Origin: Carex sylvatica
Lineage: Eukaryota; Streptophyta; Magnoliopsida; Poales; Cyperaceae
NCBI GenBank assembly: GCA_964058845.1
Contig: CAXKVR010000087.1
Coordinates: 42,824 to 106,823, forward strand
Length of the DNA: 64,000 bases
Direction: 5' to 3'
Shown here: in pieces, positions 1-11,769 of the stretch
How the letters are laid out: every line of letters begins with the position of its first letter
How positions within the stretch are numbered: the stretch's first letter is position 1
Position numbers and translations under genes: made by a program
The notes under the pieces: model-generated
Seen by the model: only the letters and a program-made list of their open reading frames with translations
Database searches by the model: none
Told to the model about the DNA's origin: nothing

Positions 1-552
1 GGACCAGAATTGATACAAGAAGCAGCAGAGAAGACACAGGTTATCTTGAGCCGACTCAAATCAGCTCAAGATCGACAAAAGAGATATGCTGATATACATC
101 GAAGACCGTTAGAGTTTCAAGAAGGTGATCATGTGTGGCTCCGAGTATCTCCGGTTAGAGGAGTACATCGGTTTGGAGTATCGGGTAAGCTAAGTCCACG
201 GTATATCGGTCCCTTTCAGATTCTGAATCGAGTAGGACTTGTAGCTTACGAGCTTGCATTGCCTCCAACCTTGGACCGGGTACACCCGGTGTTTCATGTG
301 TCACAACTCCGAAAATATGTACGAGATCCTTCTCACTGCATCGATCATTCTGACTTATACCTTAATGAGAATTTGGCCTATAAAGAAGAACCAATGCGAA
401 TACTTGATAGAAAAGAGCAAAGGTTAAGAAATCGAACGATTAGACTTGTTTTAGTACAATGGGGAAGACACTCGGAAAAAGAGGCAACATGGGAACTCGA
501 AACGAAAATTCGCGAGCAATATCCTGAGTTATTCGACAGTTCAGGTACGTAG
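1..552 (+). CDS. Ty3/gypsy chromovirus polyprotein, C-terminal end (integrase tail and chromodomain-like region)
   Basis: This is the 3' end of a Ty3/gypsy pol ORF that is open from the first base of the window (Gly-Pro-Glu precede the Leu at position 10), so the true start lies outside. Residues near the start (AQDRQKRYAD, then GDHVWLRV and SPRYIGPFQIL) match the integrase C-terminal module, followed by the RVHPVFHVSQLRKY motif. The last ~50 residues (MRILDRKEQRLRNR ... EATWE ... YPELF) look like the chromodomain-type tail of Tekay/Del chromoviruses, which is thought to guide integration to chromatin marks. The stop at 550-552 is followed by a purine-rich stretch and then the LTR, as expected for an element 3' end. 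The frame is unbroken over 183 codons, suggesting a fairly young copy. The clade assignment is from recognition, not a search. Confidence 0.9.
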   Translation, partial: GPELIQEAAEKTQVILSRLKSAQDRQKRYADIHRRPLEFQEGDHVWLRVSPVRGVHRFGVSGKLSPRYIGPFQILNRVGLVAYELALPPTLDRVHPVFHVSQLRKYVRDPSHCIDHSDLYLNENLAYKEEPMRILDRKEQRLRNRTIRLVLVQWGRHSEKEATWELETKIREQYPELFDSSGT

Positions 553-595
553 TTAAGTTCAAAGGATTGAACTTTATTTTTAAGTGAGGGAGAAA

Positions 596-2890
596 TGTAA
601 CGTAGTGGAACTTTTAAAATAATAAGATTTCAAAAGATTAAATTAAATATAGTTTTAAAAGTTAAAGGTCTAATGCTTGGAAATATTTTTATACTGACTG
701 ATTGAGTTCAGGCGTCGAAAATTGAATTATAATATAGAAAAATGGTCCAGTGCGGATGGATGACCCGCACTGCGGGTGGCTTCACCCGCACTGGGACAAG
801 TTCCTTAATAAACGGCTGTAATTTCTCTGGGTGCGGATGGTGGTGCGGATGGGCACACGCACTGCGGGTGAGTTCTGTACTTTTCTGAAAATTTCGCTAA
901 GTACTGAATGCGGATGGGAGCATCCGCACTGTCCTCAGTGCGTCCGCACTAGGCTCGGACTTTTTCTTCTGCGCAGTGAATGCGGCTGGGTGATCCGCAG
1001 TACGGCTGGAGAGACCGCAGTGCGGATGGAGAGGATCCGCAGTGCGGATGAATGATCCGCACTGAAATGTAATTTTGTTATTTTTGAGGGGTTTATTTGC
1101 AAAATTTCAATTATAAATCAAAATCCTCCTTCTTCTTCTCATTTTACGGGAATTAAAAGAGGAAGAGTTAGGTTAGAGCGGAGAGAAAAAGAGAAAGAGA
1201 GAGAGAGAGAAAATTTAAGCGCGGAAACTGATCGAACTGATCGGGAAATCGAGATTCGAGCTGAATTGACGATCCTTGATCGATTCTAAAGCTTCAATTT
1301 GGTATTTCTTTCTCTTTTGCAATTCTTTGAAAATCCCAAATTATTCGATTTGTCGTGATTTCGGTTGAAATTCGAATTAGGGTTTCAGTAATCGAGTTCT
1401 AGCTCGATTAGTGGTTAATTTGTGATAATTGATCTGATTTGTCTTTCTTTTCTTTTGGAAACCCTAATTCAATTGATATTGTTATATTTTTGATGAAATT
1501 CGAATTCAAATTTGATCTGAAACGTTATACCTCGATAATCGATTTGATTCTGGTTAGTTAGTTTATAGGAATTTATTTTATTAATTCATCTATGCTTTAT
1601 TAACATAGGCATAGACCCTATCGAGCACGACTCAGCGAAATCGTCGGAAGTTCGGAATCTAGTGATAGCTGATTCTCTACGCATCCTACGTGATCAGGTG
1701 CGGGGGTTCACGGGATCTGTTTTGGGATTTATTTTTAAGAATTAAATAGTTACGTATAAATGGCATGTTGAATTTCTAATTGCATGCATCATAGCATTAT
1801 TGCATAGTTAAGTAAATGATATATCGGAATTGCTATATTTAGGATGATCTAGCATATTGGTATGGTTTTACCGATTTTACTGTTCCTTTGATTCTGATAA
1901 TGGAATGAAACCACAGTACTGAATTGATATTGTTATATTATATTATATATTCATAGTTATTGCAAAGTCTAGAGTCGACGCTAGACTTTGCCTCAGGAAC
2001 CATATGCGCATTTGGGGAATGACCCCACTGAACCCAGTACCGGTTGGGTAGGGGATACTGTTATTACATATATTATTGTGATTGTTGGAATACTGAACTG
2101 CGGTATAGTGATTGATGTGAAACTGTTGCGGTATTGATAATCTTTGTTTCTGATCGAATTACTTTATTGCTAGTCGTGAAATTTTGACTGATATACATGT
2201 TTAATTATTAACCAGAACCAATAGAACGGTTAAGCCGATGAAGATAGATAACTGATTTCTATCTTTCCAACCTGACTTAGAGAGTTTGCATTTAGGTCCA
2301 AACATCCTGAATAATTCCGTTTTGATTTTCTCCGAATGTGATAATAGTAGAAGTTCACTTGAATTCCCTTTTAAAGTAATTGCATTTCATGATTTAACTG
2401 ATTAATATACTAACGAATTGATTTAATTCTGATTTTGGATTTCTTACAAATCCAGTAGCCCTATTTAAATTCTGCACTGAGAAACTGCGAATAAGTTTCT
2501 CACCCCTTTTCCCCTTCGTGGGTTTTTCAGGAAACAAGGAATAGGATCTCGAGATCGTGCGGCGAGGAAAAGAAAGGAGAGGTATAGATAGGCCTTATTA
2601 ATGATCGTTTTGTACTGGTTAAGTACTCAGATCATATTTTGTTGTGTATAACCTTCGAACCAGACTTTTGTAAAACTTATTTTAATTAAGTAGGAGGTGT
2701 TGTAAGTAGGAGGTGTTGTAAGTAGGATGTGTTTTAATTATCTGATTTCAATTGTGTATCTAAAATGGTTAAATTATTTTGGTAAAATTGGGATGAATAT
2801 GAATCATCTCATCGTTCTTGCCTCGTGAATATATAGAAAATATATATATTCACGGCGTAACCGTCGCGCCCCTTGTTCCGGGGTGTGACA
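596..2890 (+). mobile_element. 3' LTR of the chromovirus (2295 bp)
   Basis: The segment begins TGTAACG directly after a purine-rich polypurine-tract candidate (about 583-595, AGTGAGGGAGAAA) and ends GTGTGACA, so it has TG...CA ends. Other LTRs of this window (39701-42452 and relatives) also begin TGTTACG and end GGGGTGTGACA, placing them in a related family. The 745-1070 part carries a run of imperfect palindromes built on TGCGGATG/CATCCGCA. A CT/GA-rich leader-like stretch follows at 1120-1215. The 5' LTR is outside the window, so LTR-LTR divergence cannot be measured here. Confidence 0.82.
745..1068. repeat. Array of imperfect palindromes (GTGCGGATG...CATCCGCAC) in the LTR
   Basis: About nine short hairpin-capable units occur in 320 bp. 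Each is a TGCGGATG or TGCGGGTG half-site followed by a short spacer and ATCCGCA, ACCCGCA or GTCCGCAC. Examples start near 751, 770, 832, 908, 943, 979, 1000, 1020 and 1040. The region lies 5' of the leader-like CT-rich tract, where U3 regulatory sequences sit in LTR retrotransposons. No protein is known to me to bind this motif. Confidence 0.7.
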
Positions 2891-3105
2891 AACACACACA
2901 CATCATTCTTTATCAAAGCTTACCAGATTAATATAGGACTTCAAATCTGTACACTAATTAAAATCTTGATAACCTTGAATACATCAAACAACATGCATGG
3001 AAGCCATGAAACTAAAAATAGCATAGTAAAAATTCAAGCACCTAGAACAGTCATAAACTAAAGAAAAACACAAATCAAACACACAGTACACTATCCAACA
3101 TCCGT

Positions 3106-4420
3106 CTAATTAGTAAAGCCAACATAATATGGAATTGTTCTATTGGGCATCCACAGATCAGCATGGATGAACCTTTTTGATGTAAACTTACGCGCTTGTT
3201 TCCTGGTAAGGACATGATAGCCCTGCCAGTTCACCCGTTTAGCTGTAGAAGCCCCAGGGCCACTATTGGCATATTCAGCAAAGTATATGGTACTTGGTGG
3301 TGGAGTTGTGTTCCAACGGATCCACCCCTTAGGACTGATCAACTTATCTATATATGACTCCATAATTACAACACGAGCGTATTGCTTCCATGGTCTGCCC
3401 AAGTAATTATCATCCTTAATGGTTTTAAGGTTGCCTGCTGCCTTTATCCGGCAATTTTGTAACACTATACCTGTGGTCTCATTCAGACCGGAGCGCCCTG
3501 TTCAAATTAGAACATATTTATTAGAATCATCCAAACTTGGGACATAAGCTCTCCTCTCTTAAAGTATTACATAATGAAAATATATAATTTTTGGATCATT
3601 AATTTTGGTAGTTATTTTGCAAGTTTTTAACAATGGATGGATCGATTTTCAATAAATATTTAATTCTTACCACTAGCTGTGATTACATTCTGATGTCCAC
3701 CAGACAAACTTTTAAGATAGATATCGCAATTCTGGAAAAACGCCTTTGAGTTTCCAAATATAAAGTCTATAGTGCCGCTTATTATACACTCTTGAAAAAA
3801 CTGGATCCCTCGTTGTACATATAGGGTATCTTGGTAGCCGTCGAAACGACACTTGAAAAATGCACTATAATTCCCTGTAATTTTGAAGGCCACAGCCTGT
3901 TCTCCAGCCGGTCCAGCAATGTTTGTAAATGCCATATTTTTGGCAGTGAAGTTGAGTGCGTCAACCGCTGCAGAATTAATGAGCCACACATACACATGTA
4001 TTGGCCGTTGTAATGTCAAATCTTGTTTTAGTAGATACAACTTACAAACATGAAGAAAAGGATTGTGGTCAATTTACAAGTATATATATAGAGAGAGATA
4101 GACAACTTACAAAAAATGGCTGTATTGGCCGTTGTAATGTTATCCAGCCCCTTGGATATATTGCCAGTAATTATTGTTTTCCTATCCCCATCTCCATACA
4201 TGTAAATATTATCCTGCCCCTGTCGGACTCTGATATTTCCCTCATAATATATCCCTGCCTTGATGTATATCACGTACATGCCCTTCTTCTCCTTCTCCTT
4301 CTCCTTCTCCTTCTGTGAGGGCATGTAATTATGAATTGCATCATGTACAGAATTGAAGTGGCCACTTCCGTCCTTCGCGACAATTACATTTGGCTTCTTA
4401 CTGTTCCAAATTATATTTAA
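3106..4420 (-). CDS. Pectin methylesterase (PME) catalytic domain, three exons; 5' end not found
   Basis: Pectinesterases de-methylesterify wall homogalacturonan. Minus-strand exons are about 4420-4111 (5' limit uncertain), 3967-3671 and 3497-3106. The introns (4110-3968 and 3670-3498) have GT-AG borders and join in frame. The first exon encodes VAKDGSGHF, GIYYEG and MYGDG; the second QAVAF, GYQDTL and GTIDFIFG; the third LGRPW and a SKRVNWQGYHV tail. All classic PME signature regions, including the catalytic Gln, two Asp and Arg, are present. Upstream of 4420 the frame closes with TGA, and I find no signal peptide or pro-region, so the 5' exon is lost, distant or unrecognised. A hexanucleotide microsatellite (4280-4313) inserts a Lys-Glu run where most PMEs have a short link. 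It may be a gene or a 5'-truncated pseudogene. A diverged copy lies at 52799-53663. Confidence 0.8.
4280..4313. repeat. CTCCTT microsatellite inside PME exon
   Basis: Hexanucleotide CTCCTT is repeated about five times, in frame on the minus strand as repeated Glu-Lys codons just before the VIYIKAG motif. Length change in steps of six would keep the frame. Confidence 0.85.
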
Positions 4421-5037
4421 TCATGTAGTCATTTATACATACGTAATTATTATTTGGCTCTTAAATGAATTACTAAGCTGCCCATTAATATCAATTATTA
4501 TTCTTCTTTTTTATAGTTAAATATCAGCAGTGTCCAAAACAAACAAAAGAAAATTAAATATCGATATTTGGTACAACAATTTTCATAAACATTATTTACA
4601 CACTTTCAGAAAATTAACCTACCCAACATATATCCCTTTACAAGCTATATATATCCACAACTTAATTTAATATAATTTGCTTCCTAGTTCCAAACAAAAA
4701 AAAAAAAAGAGAAATAAAAAGCCTTTTTCAATAGGCTTGCGCTATTCTAACCTTAATAGACTAGCGCTATTCTCTTAGAGCTCAAAATCTTAATTTATGC
4801 TCTTAAAATATCCTTTTCAATAGTAAATGGTATAACTTATAAATATCATTCTAACAGACAAAAAAAAAATAGAGCCCGGAGGCATATGCAGTTAATTAAG
4901 ATCATATATATAAGCATATTTGACAATATTAATTACAATTAACTTTCTTCGCATTTATGTATGTAGAGGATGATTCTAGCTAGTAAACTCATATTTTATC
5001 AATAATGATCAATGAACATTTTTTTTTTACAATCTGA

Positions 5038-5427
5038 TCAATGAACATTTATTAATGTAGTAAAAAACCAATAAAACACGTACTTGGAGCAGTCGATAGT
5101 TGTGCTAAGGGCAAAGGGAACAATGACTCCGCACTTGCCGGGGAGACCAGCAGCAACACTGGCATTGACGGCAGTTACCTTGACAAGGTTCCTAAGACAT
5201 TTGCACACTACCTGGTGTTCAACATCCGTCGTGGCCATCGAATTAAGGCTCTTGATGCCACTGCAGCACTCTACAGTGGGGTTTCCCTCACCGGTGAGGA
5301 CATAAGACGTGCACTGGCCAAGGGCTGAGGCCACCTGGTTACAACGAGCTGTTGCATTTGCATATGTGGTTAGCAGGAGGATGGTGATGGTTATGGCAGC
5401 GATGGCACGGATGTCAAAGCTAGCCAT
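5038..5427 (-). CDS. Non-specific lipid transfer protein, type 1 (nsLTP1)
   Basis: A small secreted protein that carries lipids in the apoplast. The start is an ATG in a good plant context (ACCATGGC). Residues 1-25 form a hydrophobic signal peptide ending in ANA. The mature part has the eight-cysteine pattern C29-x9-C39-x14-C54C55-x19-C75-x-C77-x21-C99-x13-C113, matching type-1 nsLTP spacing. Many nsLTP1 genes have an intron just after the last Cys-Ser. Here a GTACGTG donor follows at 5083 downward, so the final residues after Ser-Lys (a hydrophobic YVFYWFF tail) are probably intron read-through; the likely exon is 5084-5427, with a tiny last exon not located. A TATA box lies about 45-50 bp upstream of the ATG. 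No lesion is visible, so this looks like a working host gene. Confidence 0.9.
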   Translation of the reverse strand: MASFDIRAIAAITITILLLTTYANATARCNQVASALGQCTSYVLTGEGNPTVECCSGIKSLNSMATTDVEHQVVCKCLRNLVKVTAVNASVAAGLPGKCGVIVPFALSTTIDCSKYVFYWFFTTLINVH

Positions 5428-5467
5428 GGTTTAATGAATGGTGTGGTTTGAAGATTGATGCATTGGA

Positions 5468-5480
5468 AGGTTTATATAGA
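5468..5480 (-). promoter_or_regulatory. TATA box of the nsLTP gene
   Basis: On the minus strand the sequence reads CTATATAAACC, ending about 45 bp upstream of the ATG at 5427, the expected place for a plant TATA box with a short leader. Confidence 0.75.
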
Positions 5481-8057
5481 CTCCATCTTTGAATTATTGG
5501 CTTCTATGTGAACTTAATTCACTGTAAAAAAGTAGCAGCAATACCCTTGGTTGGTTTATATTTATCTAATGGTGTTTAATGGAGACCATATGGACATATA
5601 AAAGTTTCTTAAATTAAAAACTGAACACAGCATGCAATATCCAATACAATATTATGTGACAATCATAACATTACATAATACTCTGTGACAAGTTATTGAA
5701 TAAACTTGGCAGCTAAACTTGATTATTGTTCAGGTGGCAGAACAAAATTCATGTGTCGAATAAACTAATCTATATCAGCAAAAAGTTTAATGAAAGGACT
5801 AACTTAATGCGAATAAACTAATATAACTTAATGCGTCGAATAAACTAATTTAACTTAATTAGTCCTTTTTGAAAAAAAAATAAAAAGACAATTTTGAAGC
5901 CAATAGTGGTCCATATATATAGTAGTTTAGAGTTTAGTTTAGGTTTTGATTTTAGAGTATATTGCTTAGGGTATTATATAGCTTAGTGCAAACTATCCAA
6001 CTATACATCATTTTCTTAATTAGTTTTTCCACAAGTACCATATATACAATGCTTCTTTTTTATGTGCCTCCACAATATTGAAACAAGTGTTAACATAACA
6101 CAGTATATATATGTAATTTGTGTTTAATTCTTGGTTGATTTAATCTTGTTTGATTAGTGCAAATTGTCTAGACAAAATTTTTTTTTGCAAATTTTATAAG
6201 TATACATAGTTAATTAGTTGATATCAAAGCTAAGCTTCTAACGTCAATTAATCACGCTGGTAATTAATTATGAATGTACTAGATACTCAATCATTCAGTT
6301 GATTGTGTAAATTATATAAAGCTTAGCAAATCATGATTTGAAATTGGCATAACTTAACAGAGCCTTATCATCTCCTATAAAATAATAGCACTTGTTAGAG
6401 AGAGAAACCAAACAAGCTAACATATCTTTCATCAAATTAACCTTTTTCTTCTTATTGTTGTGAAGTACTACATACTGGAACAACGCTAGCTCCTTAATTC
6501 CACACCCTATATATGGTACGTCTTACTAACACATATTAAATATATAATAGCTTTTTTTTTGGCGTGGTGCATGATCCATATATATGGGTTAAATTGTACT
6601 TGCGCTATATATGAAGAAATAAGGAATAGAAGAATCAATCATGCATGTTTTTACTCTACGAAGGATATAGGATAAATCATGTTGTGTATAGATTATCCCA
6701 AGTCTATTAGAATACATAGTGTAATAGGATAGAGATACTATAGCAAAAATGAGTACTGGAGCTACATCAATCAACCTCAAGCCATGCATCCGCCGGAAAC
6801 TGTTGAAATTTTGATACAAAAATGTGAATAACTTTTCAAAAGTAATGTTGCTCATTTTATGATTAGCTCTCTTTGTCACATCAATTGTTAAAAATCTTCT
6901 ATGGTTAGTTTGCAATGTAAAAAATTAATATCGGTTGTTATTCTTTCTCTTAATTAGCTAATTCTTTGCAAGTATCAAATGACACAAATAATAAGTGTCA
7001 ACATCACGGTACGTAGATAATTTGATATCAATACAAAATATTTATTATTACATTTTTTTCAGCACACTAATTTGATATCAATACCAAATAGGAAGACCTA
7101 CAAAAGTACACTAAGCATTGCATTAGGTTTCTTTTTCAACTCTTTGATCTGTAATGGGAGAAGAAAAAAGGTGTGGTGACAACAGACCTCTAGATTAAGA
7201 CCTACATTTATGCAATGGGTATGCATTAACAAGGTTGTATAGCATTATAGCTTGTTAAGCTTCGATCTTCCTCCCATTAATTTGTTACAAATTTTGGTTC
7301 TATCTTTTTTCTTTTTCTAATGTGCATTAACAAGGTCGTTCTTTCTTATTCACACACTTAGGGAATCTAATAGCATATGGTCCCCTACTATGTCTAGCTA
7401 ATCTTAATTGCTATTTACATAGAGTTTGGAAGTGGTCCAAGAAAGCACATATTTAGGAAACTATATCTAGCTTGATACTTGTCTCATGTGCATCTTCCTT
7501 ACCAGAACTTTCTACTTCATATTTTTATTCCTTTTGTTGAACAAAATTAGAATTTACAAAAATAAGCAAAGCTTTAATTTAAGGAAGGGGAGCTGCATAT
7601 TTTTTATGTCTCTGCTCTCCATACCTCTTGTGAATATAAAAAAAAACACTATTGACTTAATTTATACATGTATGCAAAAGGAATCTGATTTGCAACTGTC
7701 TAATACTCTAATGTTTAAGAAACAAAACAAATGGACACGCAAGTTATTCAAAGTACTTTCCAAGAATCAAAACTAATTAATATGTTCAATACATTTTGAG
7801 AAAATTAATTACGTATGAATTATGAAGTTGCTACATTAATTAATTGGGATATAATAGCACTCAACACCTTAATTCACTTGTCAAAATTTACAACAAAAAT
7901 GCTACGCGTAATATTTTGATCCTATAGAAAAAAAACAATCTCCATCAAAATCTCTCTCTCTCTCTCTCTCTCATGTTATAAAAAATAGCATGTAAAAGAG
8001 AATCGATCAATTGTTATGATTAAATCTAAGAGAAAAGAAACATATATAATATATATA
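5481..8057. other. AT-rich intergenic DNA, no gene recognised
   Basis: About 2.6 kb of AT-rich sequence. Open frames near 6589-6915 (minus) and 7486-7776 (plus) show no known domain and a composition like random AT-rich DNA. A CT dinucleotide microsatellite lies at about 7953-7972. A near-direct repeat containing TTTGATATCAATAC occurs at about 7020 and 7070. A gene promoter could be hidden here, but none can be supported. Confidence 0.6.
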
Positions 8058-8458
8058 GATGGGCTACAGTGAGTTGCGAAGTAAAACATATTTATACTCC
8101 ATGCAATATCTTCATTTTCAAAGTTCAAATAGCCGATTTGAATCTTTCAACATGTTCTTCATAATAAAATATGCTTGGAAACTAAATTTTATATTTTTTG
8201 AAATTCTTTTACTATTTATCAAGCCACTTTGAAAATCTGAGTGAACAGTAAAAATTTCTAGACCACCGGATTGGCGATTTTCAAAGTAACTTAATAAATA
8301 GTAAAAAAGTTTCAAAAAATGTAAAATTTGGTCTCCAAGCACATTTCAATATGGAGATCATGTTGAGCGGTCCGTATCGACATTTTGAACTTTAAAATTG
8401 CAAAATATGAGTGTGAAGTAAAATAGTCACTTTACTTCGCAACTCATCGTAGTCCATC
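8058..8458. mobile_element. Fold-back MITE-like element, 401 bp
   Basis: The left end GATGGGCTACAGTGAGTTGC is mirrored by the right end, whose complement reads GATGGACTACGATGAGTTGC. Complementarity continues inward through GAAGTAAA and AAAGTTCAAA to a second inverted segment around a core (8166-8210 versus 8295-8345). It carries no ORF, so it is non-autonomous. The inner motif TAAAATTTGGTCTCCAAGCA is also in the fold-back element at 24870-25319. I could not define a convincing target-site duplication because the left flank is TA-rich. Confidence 0.7.
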
Positions 8459-8461
8459 TCT

Positions 8462-8490
8462 CTCTGTATATATATATATATATATATATT
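8462..8490. repeat. TA dinucleotide microsatellite
   Basis: An alternating TA run directly follows the fold-back element and a short CT run. It hides any target duplication of that element. Confidence 0.8.
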
Positions 8491-8752
8491 GGAAGAAAGC
8501 ATTCGTTTCGCTGCAGCTGTACCAACAATCATTTCAAACTGCAAAAGATGAAATTATAGTTGCATATAGATTATGGTTCTCTGTACATACGTAGTAGTCT
8601 GAAAAATTGCAATACTAACTTATGGTACAATCTTAAATTCTACGTACCAATAAGGATTCAAGGTTCATTTCACATTTAATAAAACAAATGCGATATATTC
8701 TATCTGCTATCCTCGGTATATAGTACTATATACATGTCTCAAATGCAGTAAC

Positions 8753-8880
8753 TTTTTTTTTTTTTGTTTGAGTAAAAATTGGAGGTCAAGCCATTAACTA
8801 TTTAATACTCTTGTTATTATAACAAGGGATTTTTCCCATCCAGGTTTCGAACCCATGACCTCTTACATAGAGACCATGTA
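8753..8880 (-). mobile_element. SINE-like fragment with tRNA-type B box
   Basis: Read on the minus strand, the segment has GGTCATGGGTTCGAAACCTGG, whose GGTTCGAAACC core matches the RNA polymerase III B box, and it ends in a poly(A) tail (the T run at 8753-8765 on the plus strand). This layout is that of tRNA-derived plant SINEs such as Au. No A box is clear upstream, so the head is truncated or diverged. Confidence 0.55.
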
Positions 8881-9045
8881 GAATTTTTGCTTTTTCCAAG
8901 AGTAGCATCTGTATTTCCAAGAGTAGGAAGGTCCCTTGGAAATAAAATCGGATTTGCTGACACATCTAACCATTTCCAAGGGTATGCCATTGAAAATAGT
9001 AGCACTTGGAAATGCTTGATGCCAACCCTTGGAAATGCTTGTTAT
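8881..9045. repeat. Clustered inverted copies of TTTCCAAG / CTTGGAAA
   Basis: Seven or eight copies of an 8-11 bp motif (TTTCCAAGRGT and its complement CTTGGAAATG) lie in both orientations within 165 bp, immediately before the CACTA terminus at 9046. The arrangement resembles transposon subterminal transposase-binding repeats, possibly of an element that the CACTA element interrupted. Confidence 0.6.
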
Positions 9046-11725
9046 CACTAGTACAAAAAACCTCTTCACCGACCCTTAACCACTGACTGTTTTAAGCAAA
9101 GCATCAGTGTTACTCATACTACACTGACCCTTTTATTAAATAACAGTCAGCGTTGTAGTTCAACACTGACACTTTAAAACAGTCGGTGTTGGTGTTCAAC
9201 ACTGACTGTTTTTTTGAAAAACCGTCAGTGTTGGTAATTTAATGTAAGAATTCAGTTTAAAGTATGAGATTCATCATTTATCTATCTAAATAGTAATACT
9301 GTAAGAATCAAATTTTAATTTAGTGTAAAATACAACATCTTTTTGTATGAAAGGTTATCAATTTAAATATTGGATGTGAAATCTTAATAGATAATGGAGT
9401 CTTGAAGACTAGACTCAATTTTTTTTTTTTTTTTAAAAATTTATAGCTAGCAATTGGATATAACCATTATTTAGCTTGTGATAATTTTGGTGAGTCAATA
9501 AAAAAAAAATTGTGGAGAATGAAAATTCATTAGTATCTTAAAAATTATTGCTCCAATTAAAAAGTTTAATTTGTCCATTTTTATTGAATAAATATGACAC
9601 GTACCAAATTTAGCTCAATTAATAAAAAAAATTAATTTTTCATTGAATAACATTTTTAAACGATTGACTTGTCATTTTTGTGTGAAACATATCATAACTG
9701 TTAGATGTAAGCAAGAACTGTCCTTGAGTAAATATAAACAAATGCAATGGTCATTGCAAAATATCGTCCATACTTAAAGTCAAATTATACATATTTTAAT
9801 AAATAATGGCTTTTAATTTTTCTTTTATAGATGATCAATTAAATTCAGAATTGATTGTAATTTTAGGATGCCCTGTCTAAATGATATATAGTATATATTT
9901 AAAAATTAAATTTTTTTCAATCAAAAAATAATTTCAATATATCAAATGAATATAATATTAACTGTCCCTGAATACATGAAAAATAAATTCAAAGCTCATT
10001 GCAAAATACTTTTTTAATCAGAAACTAGAGGGTTCAATTTTATAACTTAATTTTTAACTAAATTTAATTTATAATTTGTTATGTAATAATTTAATTTAAA
10101 TTATAAGTTAGTATAATAAATTACTGGAGGATTACAAACACTGACTGTTTTTATTATAAGTTAGTATAATAACTTGTCATATCTCACACGTTTTTTATTT
10201 TTATAATTGACAAGTTAATTTCTTGATTGTCAAATATCAACAATATACCAAATGTCTGCATTGAGATGTTGGCTTAAATTATTTTTGTTACTGAAATATC
10301 AATTGCATTATAGATCATACTGTGTGTGAACACACTTAATTTAATTATAGTTACTGAAATATATACCAATTATTTATATCTTAATTAATAATGTATCACC
10401 CAACGAACATGCATCTCAACACAAAGCAACTAAAGTTTAATTAGGATGATAGAATTGATTTATACAAAAAATATAGCATGGGACAAGTTAAAAAAAAACA
10501 GTCGATGTTGGTACCAACACTGACTGTTTTTAAAAAAACAGTCGGTGTAGGCAACCAACACTAACTGTTTTTAAACAACAGTCGGTGTAGGCAACCAACA
10601 CTGACTGTTTTTAAAAAAATAGTCGGTGTAGGCAACCAACACTAACTATTTTTTTAAAAACAGTCGGTGTAGGAAACCAACACTGACTGTTTTTCTTAAA
10701 AACAGTCGATGTAGAAAACCAACACTAACTGTTTTTCTTAAAAACAGTAGGTGTTGACAACCAAAAATGAGAAAACAGCAATTAAATACTTAATTATAAA
10801 ATAGGTGACCACTAAAAAATTAAATAACAAAATAATAATCCAATATATATCAAACATATATACTACTCTAGACATGAGAAAGCTTCCTGTAAAGGTTATT
10901 ACATAATGCTTGCAAGGTCCATCAACTACAGCCTTCTCTATTGTATTGAAATAAAAAGAGCCACTTCAAATCAGCAGCTGCTCTTGAGTTGATGGAGCTA
11001 TTATTCTTTCAAAATCTAAGGAAAATAAGGAAGAAGAAAAGAAAATTGGTCGTTAGAGAATTTAATTATAGTTTAAAAATTAGAGTTTTGTGAATACAAA
11101 AATTAGAGTCACCCCTTAGCTAAATTAAAAATTTGCAGCTTTGTCCTATATATTTTTATCATTTTTATAAATATTATGAAATAAAATTATACTACATTAT
11201 ATTATTTAGTTCTCAATCTCAATTTTCAATTTTCTAGTTCCACCTCAGCATATGCAGAACTTAATAATAATTCGTTGGTCATTTTTATAGTAATGTTTAT
11301 TGTATGTGATCTCATATCTTACATGCCCCACTCAAGAAAGAAGGATATTAAATACCATCACCTCACAATTTTAAATGTATCTCTTTTATTACTAACCAAA
11401 TTATATTTATTTTTTATTAGCTACTTAATTTTCATAATTTTTATCCCTTATATATCATCATGTTAGTAAATTTATGTTTCGTTCTAATATATATAAGGTA
11501 TTTAATACATGTACACTAGTAAATTTATGTTTCATTTTAATTTTTATTAGCAACCAACACTGACTGTTTTAAAAAAAACAGTCAGTGTTGGCATCTAACA
11601 CCGACTATTTTTTAAAACAGTCAGTGTTAATTGACGACCAACATCGACTATTTTTAAAAAAACAGTCAGTTTTGGCAAGCAACACTGACTGTTTTTTTTA
11701 AAACCGTTGGTGAATTTTTTTTTAA
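9046..11725. mobile_element. CACTA (En/Spm) superfamily element, non-autonomous, right terminus degraded
   Basis: The left end is CACTAGTACAAAAAACC, a standard CACTA terminus. Blocks of CAACACTGACTGTTTTT and AACAGTCGGTGTTGG, in both orientations, occur at 9066-9235, 10137-10153, 10497-10765 and 11552-11712: subterminal repeats of the type bound by CACTA TNPA-like proteins. No coding sequence lies between them. The right end reads GGTGAATTTTTTTTT, which resembles the inner part of the complement of the left TIR, but the terminal TAGTG is missing, so the exact border and the 3-bp target duplication cannot be set. Confidence 0.72.
10495..10765. repeat. Tandem subterminal repeat of the CACTA element
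   Basis: A ~40 bp unit, AACAGTCGGTGTAGGCAACC followed by AACACTGACTGTTTTT, is repeated about six times. Each unit is itself an imperfect inverted repeat of CAGTCGGTGT and ACACTGACTG. A similar block is at 11552-11712. Confidence 0.85.
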
Positions 11726-11769
11726 CGCCGCTGAAGTTTTGGAAAAAAATGCGCAGCTACTTTTGTAAC

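Noticed and set aside
6589..6915. 108-codon minus-strand ORF
   Set aside because: No domain, no conserved motif, AT-driven composition and no promoter or splice context; treated as chance.
7486..7776. 96-codon plus-strand ORF with a hydrophobic start
   Set aside because: Phe/Leu/Lys-rich as expected from AT-rich random DNA; start codon context poor.
8830..8880. A tRNA gene at the GGTTCGAAACC box
   Set aside because: No cloverleaf and no A box; a poly(A) tail follows, so a SINE fragment fits better.
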